Origin: Rhizobium sp. Q54 | Lineage (GTDB): Bacteria > Pseudomonadota > Alphaproteobacteria > Rhizobiales > Beijerinckiaceae | DNA length: 18,005 bases | NCBI GenBank assembly: GCA_945901195.1 | Contig: CAMDKB010000030.1 | Coordinates: 1 to 18,005, forward strand | Direction: 5' to 3' | Part shown: one piece after another, positions 14,947 to 18,005 of the stretch | Layout: every line of letters begins with the position of its first letter | Numbering within the stretch: position 1 is the stretch's first letter | Made by a program: the position numbers and the translations under genes | Notes under the pieces: model-generated | What the model was told of the DNA's origin: nothing | Database searches by the model: none | The model's input: only the letters and a program-made list of their open reading frames with translations

Positions 14947-15960
14947 TCAATAGCCCAGGATTTTCTTGACCCTCTCCACAACAGGTTTGGGCGTCGCATA
15001 CATTTCCGCGATAAGGCTCTGAATTTTTTCTCCCTCTGTCGGACGGAAAACAAATCCGCGCTGCTTTGCGGCCGCGATAAAATCCTTGTCGTGAATCGTC
15101 TCCCAGAATGCCTTGCGCATAAGCGCGACACGCTCTTCGGGCACGTCGGGCGGCATCGCGAACGGGCGAGCAATATCGAGCTGACCGAAAATCAGTTTCA
15201 TCGCCAGCTTGTCATCGGGATCGGTCACAGCCCGTACAGGATTGTAGATGCCCTCGAAATCGGGATGGTCTTCCAGGCCAAGTTGTACCGCGATTTTGAG
15301 CTCGCCGCTTTTGACAGCACCTGCATAGGCGGACGTCACGCTCGACGCCCACATGCCACACGCGCCATCGACCTCGCCGCGTTCAGCAGCCAGGATTGTA
15401 TCCTGCGTGCCCTTGTAGCCTTGCACAATCTTGATCTTCGTGCCGAGCATGACATTCAGTGCAACTGCGTCCTGGGTCATGGTTGACGTTGGCACATTTG
15501 ATCCGATGGTGACTTCCTTGTTCCGCATGTCCGCGAAGTTTTCGACACCGCGCCCCTTCCAGAACGCGCAGCTCGACGCCTCGCGATTGGCGTTGATAAG
15601 CCAGTTGAACTTGGACGCATCAAACTGTGCGCCCTGAGTTTCCCAGAGCGGCTCCAGAACGGTCCATGGGCCAATCATGCCTATATTTGTGCCGTCCTTG
15701 GCCGCGACCGAATAGAGCCAGTTTGCAAGCACGCGGCCACCTGCGCCCGGCCGGTTTTCTGCAATGACAGTGGGATTGCCGGGCACATTCCGACTTAGAA
15801 ATTCGCCGACGGTCCGCGTGATCAGATCGAACCCTCCCCCGGGGCTGACGCCACTGGCCAGACGGATCGTCTTGCCCTTGTAAAATTCCTGCGCACAAAT
15901 CTCAACCGGAAGAAAAGTCGTTGCGGCAACCGCCGCCACTAACAGGTGCTTGATGGCCAT
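14947..15960 (-). CDS. TTT-family (Bug-like) periplasmic substrate-binding protein D
   Basis: Periplasmic receptor of 337 aa with a signal peptide ending PVEICA before QEFYKGKTIRLASG. The family blocks GVSPGGGFDLITRTVG, NVPGNPTVIAENRPGAGGR and MIGPWTVLEPLW belong to a different Bug branch from receptors A-C, often found beside unrelated catabolic genes. Two in-frame ATGs compete: 15966 touches the ribosome-binding site GAGGG (15967-15971), whereas 15960 lies six bases away and is chosen. It is downstream of the thiamine-diphosphate enzyme on the same strand, but a strong terminator separates them, so it probably has its own promoter in the 160-bp gap or depends on read-through. Ligand unknown. 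Confidence 0.9.
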   Translation of the reverse strand: MAIKHLLVAAVAATTFLPVEICAQEFYKGKTIRLASGVSPGGGFDLITRTVGEFLSRNVPGNPTVIAENRPGAGGRVLANWLYSVAAKDGTNIGMIGPWTVLEPLWETQGAQFDASKFNWLINANREASSCAFWKGRGVENFADMRNKEVTIGSNVPTSTMTQDAVALNVMLGTKIKIVQGYKGTQDTILAAERGEVDGACGMWASSVTSAYAGAVKSGELKIAVQLGLEDHPDFEGIYNPVRAVTDPDDKLAMKLIFGQLDIARPFAMPPDVPEERVALMRKAFWETIHDKDFIAAAKQRGFVFRPTEGEKIQSLIAEMYATPKPVVERVKKILGY

Positions 15961-15966
15961 GAACAT

Positions 15967-15971
15967 CCCTC
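15967..15971 (-). promoter_or_regulatory. Ribosome-binding site deciding the Bug D start
   Basis: GAGGG is adjacent to the first ATG (15966) and six bases from the second (15960). Only the second spacing is functional by usual rules. Confidence 0.6.
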
Positions 15972-16049
15972 GCCTAGTGTTCTTCTTTTATGATCTGGCG
16001 AGTGTGCGGACATGAAAGACTTCTGCCTTCAAGCAGCAAACGCAACGCC

Positions 16050-16087
16050 AAAAAATGCGCAGCATAGTCACGTGAACCATGCTGCGC
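16050..16087 (-). terminator. Intrinsic terminator after the thiamine-diphosphate enzyme gene
   Basis: Read on the minus strand, GCGCAGCAT (16087-16079) pairs perfectly with ATGCTGCGC (16065-16057) around a 13-base loop and is followed by one A and six T (16055-16050). It lies 32 bases after the stop codon. This is the most classical Rho-independent terminator in the window. The loop contains an 8-bp palindrome, tcacgtga. Confidence 0.8.
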
Positions 16088-16118
16088 CCGGAAGTCTGCC
16101 ACCAGAGAGATTGTTTGA

Positions 16119-17759
16119 CTAGCCCTTATATGGCCAGCGCGATTGCGCGAGTTCCTGCGAGGTGATGAACTCCAGCAGAACCGGAACACCCTCGGCATTT
16201 TTCTGCATGCCGCGCTTGATCGCAGGAATTATCTGATCCGGCGTTGTCACGCGTTCGCCATAGCCGCCCAGCGCTTTGGCAAAGTCGGCGTAATTCCCCG
16301 AAATATCAGTCGAGCGATAAGCCTTAGTGGAATATTCCATGATCGGCAATTCGCAGGCCATCGAGAAATTGTTGAACAGAATTGACAGGATCGGAATCTT
16401 GTAGCGAACCGCTGTCTCGAAATCCATTCCAGTAAACCCGATTGCCGCATCGCCCCACACGTTGATGCAGAGTTTGTCCGGACAGGCGAGTTTGGCGCCC
16501 ATGGCAAGTCCAAGGCCGTAGCCGAGTTGTGTCGTCTTGCCCCAGCCGATGTAGGAGAGCGGGGTGGTCGATTTCCAGAATGGCGTCAGCTGATCACGCG
16601 GGCTGCCAGCATCATGGGTGATGATGGTATTGGCCACATCAACGGTATTCATGAGATCGTTGATGACCCGATAGGGGGTCAGCGGCGTTTCGTCTGAAGT
16701 CAGTTTGGGCAGCCACGTGGCCATCCATTCCGTGCGCATATCAGCGATTTCTTTCACCGTCGCAGCGCGGTCGCGATTGGCGGGAATGTCCTTGCGCAAA
16801 ACATCCAGCAATGCGTCGAGCGTCAGCCCGGCGTCGCCGATCAGGCCCACGCGCGCTTCCACGTCCTTGTTGAGATGCTTTGTATCGAGCGTCGCGTGGA
16901 TGATGATTTTCCCGCGCGGCATCTGAACGCCGAACGGCGTTTCGCCGAACGAGCATCCGATGCCGAAAATTACGTCGGAATTGTCGAGGAAAGACCGTAC
17001 CATTTTCGGCATCGCCGCGCCGCCTGAACCGAGCGCAAGCTGATGCGTCTCAGGAAAAGCGGACTTGCCTTCAAGTGAAGTACACACCGGTGTGCCGAGC
17101 AATTCAGCCAGCGCCTTCACCTGTGGCCATGCTTGCGCGTAATGCACGCCTTGTCCCACATAGAGCACGGGGCGTTTGGCGTTTTTGAGAAGCTCCGCAG
17201 CCGCTTTCACAGATTCAGCATCGGGCGCATAGCGCGTGGTGATGACCGGCTTGTAATCAAAATCCGCCGGCACATCTTCAGACCAGACGTCCTTGGGCAA
17301 TTCGACGATACAAGGCCCGCCGCGCCCGTTGCGCAATTGCGTGAATGCGCGGCGGAAAACATTGCCGATGTCCATGCCCGATGTAAGCTGCTCGACGGAT
17401 TTGGAGACATGCGCGAAATTCTTCACTGAAGAGAAATTCGGATCGACATTTTCAAGCCTGCGATCATAACCGCCCGGCAGCACGAGCAGCGGCACGCTTT
17501 CACTATAGGCCTGCGCGACGCCACCAAACGCGTTTTCTGTTCCCGGTCCGCTCTGCATGGCAAAGGCGCCAATCTTCTTGCCCGACGACAGCCGCGAAAG
17601 TGCATCGGCCATGTGCAGGCCGATGCGTTCCTGCCGCACGATGATTGGCTTGATCCCGGCCTTCGCGACATATTCGAAGATCGAATTGACGGGATAGCCG
17701 AACAGGATTTCAATGCCTTCGCGCTTCAGGATTTCGGCAATGGCTTCGCCGGTTTTCAT
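16119..17759 (-). CDS. Thiamine-diphosphate-dependent enzyme (acetolactate synthase/decarboxylase superfamily)
   Basis: A 546 aa protein with the three-domain layout of this superfamily: N-terminal pyrimidine-binding domain (about 1-165), central Rossmann-like domain (about 180-330) and C-terminal diphosphate-binding domain (about 355-540). The catalytic Glu44 lies in VRQERIGLHMADALSR. The Mg-diphosphate motif is G436-D437-A ending at N463-N464, with GDA in place of the usual GDG. Relatives decarboxylate or ligate 2-oxo acids or act on oxalyl-, sulfo- or benzoylformate-type substrates; the exact reaction is not readable. The ribosome-binding site GGGAGA (17765-17770) is five bases from the ATG. 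A terminator follows. It may process a 2-oxo acid from the pathways to its left, but linkage is by position only. Confidence 0.88.
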   Translation of the reverse strand: MKTGEAIAEILKREGIEILFGYPVNSIFEYVAKAGIKPIIVRQERIGLHMADALSRLSSGKKIGAFAMQSGPGTENAFGGVAQAYSESVPLLVLPGGYDRRLENVDPNFSSVKNFAHVSKSVEQLTSGMDIGNVFRRAFTQLRNGRGGPCIVELPKDVWSEDVPADFDYKPVITTRYAPDAESVKAAAELLKNAKRPVLYVGQGVHYAQAWPQVKALAELLGTPVCTSLEGKSAFPETHQLALGSGGAAMPKMVRSFLDNSDVIFGIGCSFGETPFGVQMPRGKIIIHATLDTKHLNKDVEARVGLIGDAGLTLDALLDVLRKDIPANRDRAATVKEIADMRTEWMATWLPKLTSDETPLTPYRVINDLMNTVDVANTIITHDAGSPRDQLTPFWKSTTPLSYIGWGKTTQLGYGLGLAMGAKLACPDKLCINVWGDAAIGFTGMDFETAVRYKIPILSILFNNFSMACELPIMEYSTKAYRSTDISGNYADFAKALGGYGERVTTPDQIIPAIKRGMQKNAEGVPVLLEFITSQELAQSRWPYKG

Positions 17760-17962
17760 GGACGTCTCCCTATGGGTTGATTTGTATTTTCACACTATCA
17801 GAGAGTTTCAGAATAACGAGGAAAAAGATGAAGAATTTCCTCTTGAATCAGAACGTAAACCTCGGAACGTAATGCGAACATAAAGCCGGAGTTCTTACTC
17901 AGCAGTCGGTAATTAAGACGATAATTTGGTAGATTTTTTTATCGCTGATGGTATGCTGTTTT

Positions 17963-18005
17963 ATGAAGCGCGACGGGCGGACTTTTGATCATCGAACCCT
18001 GGAGA
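17963..18005 (+). mobile_element. Probable IS630-family transposase, N-terminus only
   Basis: An ATG at 17963 opens a frame that runs off the window after 14 codons: MKRDGRTFDHRTLE. The DGR-x-x-DH-x-TLE start is typical of IS630-family transposases, whose N-terminal helix-turn-helix begins this way. The AT-rich DNA just upstream (from about 17910, after a TA) may be the left terminal region, as IS630 elements insert at TA, but the inverted repeat cannot be verified without the other end. The short visible length limits confidence. Confidence 0.5.

Overview
The window looks like chromosomal DNA of an alphaproteobacterium, probably of the order Hyphomicrobiales (Rhizobiales). The evidence is the moderately high G+C content with strong G/C third positions, the many tripartite tricarboxylate transporter (TTT, Bug-type) substrate-binding proteins, a YbgC thioesterase of the tol-pal neighbourhood, and small intergenic palindromes built on the word 'ttcgagacg' or 'ccacgggt', a style common in that order. 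The lineage is an inference; there is no rRNA or tRNA to test it. No tRNA, rRNA, CRISPR array or prophage was seen.

Left part (1-3081, all on the minus strand): a partial YbgC-like thioesterase translationally coupled to a Tat-exported metallophosphoesterase, then a glutathione S-transferase whose ribosome-binding site lies inside the end of an AbrB-family membrane protein gene. About 500 bp without genes follow (3082-3595), holding a cluster of palindromic repeats.

Middle and right part (3596-17759): a catabolic and uptake cluster in several transcription units. Minus-strand unit A reads Bug receptor, cupin 1, cupin 2. Divergent from it, two tandem paralogous Bug receptors run on the plus strand; the second has its ribosome-binding site locked in a strong hairpin. 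They converge on minus-strand unit B, which reads methyltransferase, zinc alcohol dehydrogenase, Rieske oxygenase and a homologue of 4,5-dihydroxyphthalate decarboxylase. On the plus strand, divergent from the methyltransferase, is a QuiC-type 3-dehydroshikimate dehydratase fused to a hydroxyphenylpyruvate-dioxygenase-like domain. Last come, on the minus strand, a thiamine-diphosphate enzyme, a clear intrinsic terminator, and a fourth Bug receptor.

Working hypothesis (inference): periplasmic Bug receptors capture several organic or aromatic acids. The Rieske oxygenase, dehydrogenase and decarboxylase homologue form a phthalate-type peripheral pathway. QuiC feeds dehydroshikimate into the same dihydroxybenzoate pool. 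The two gentisate-dioxygenase-like cupins are the only plausible ring-cleavage enzymes in view. No oxygenase reductase, no TTT membrane subunit and no transcription regulator is encoded here, so the system must borrow these from elsewhere. At the right edge a probable IS630-family transposase begins and runs out of the window.
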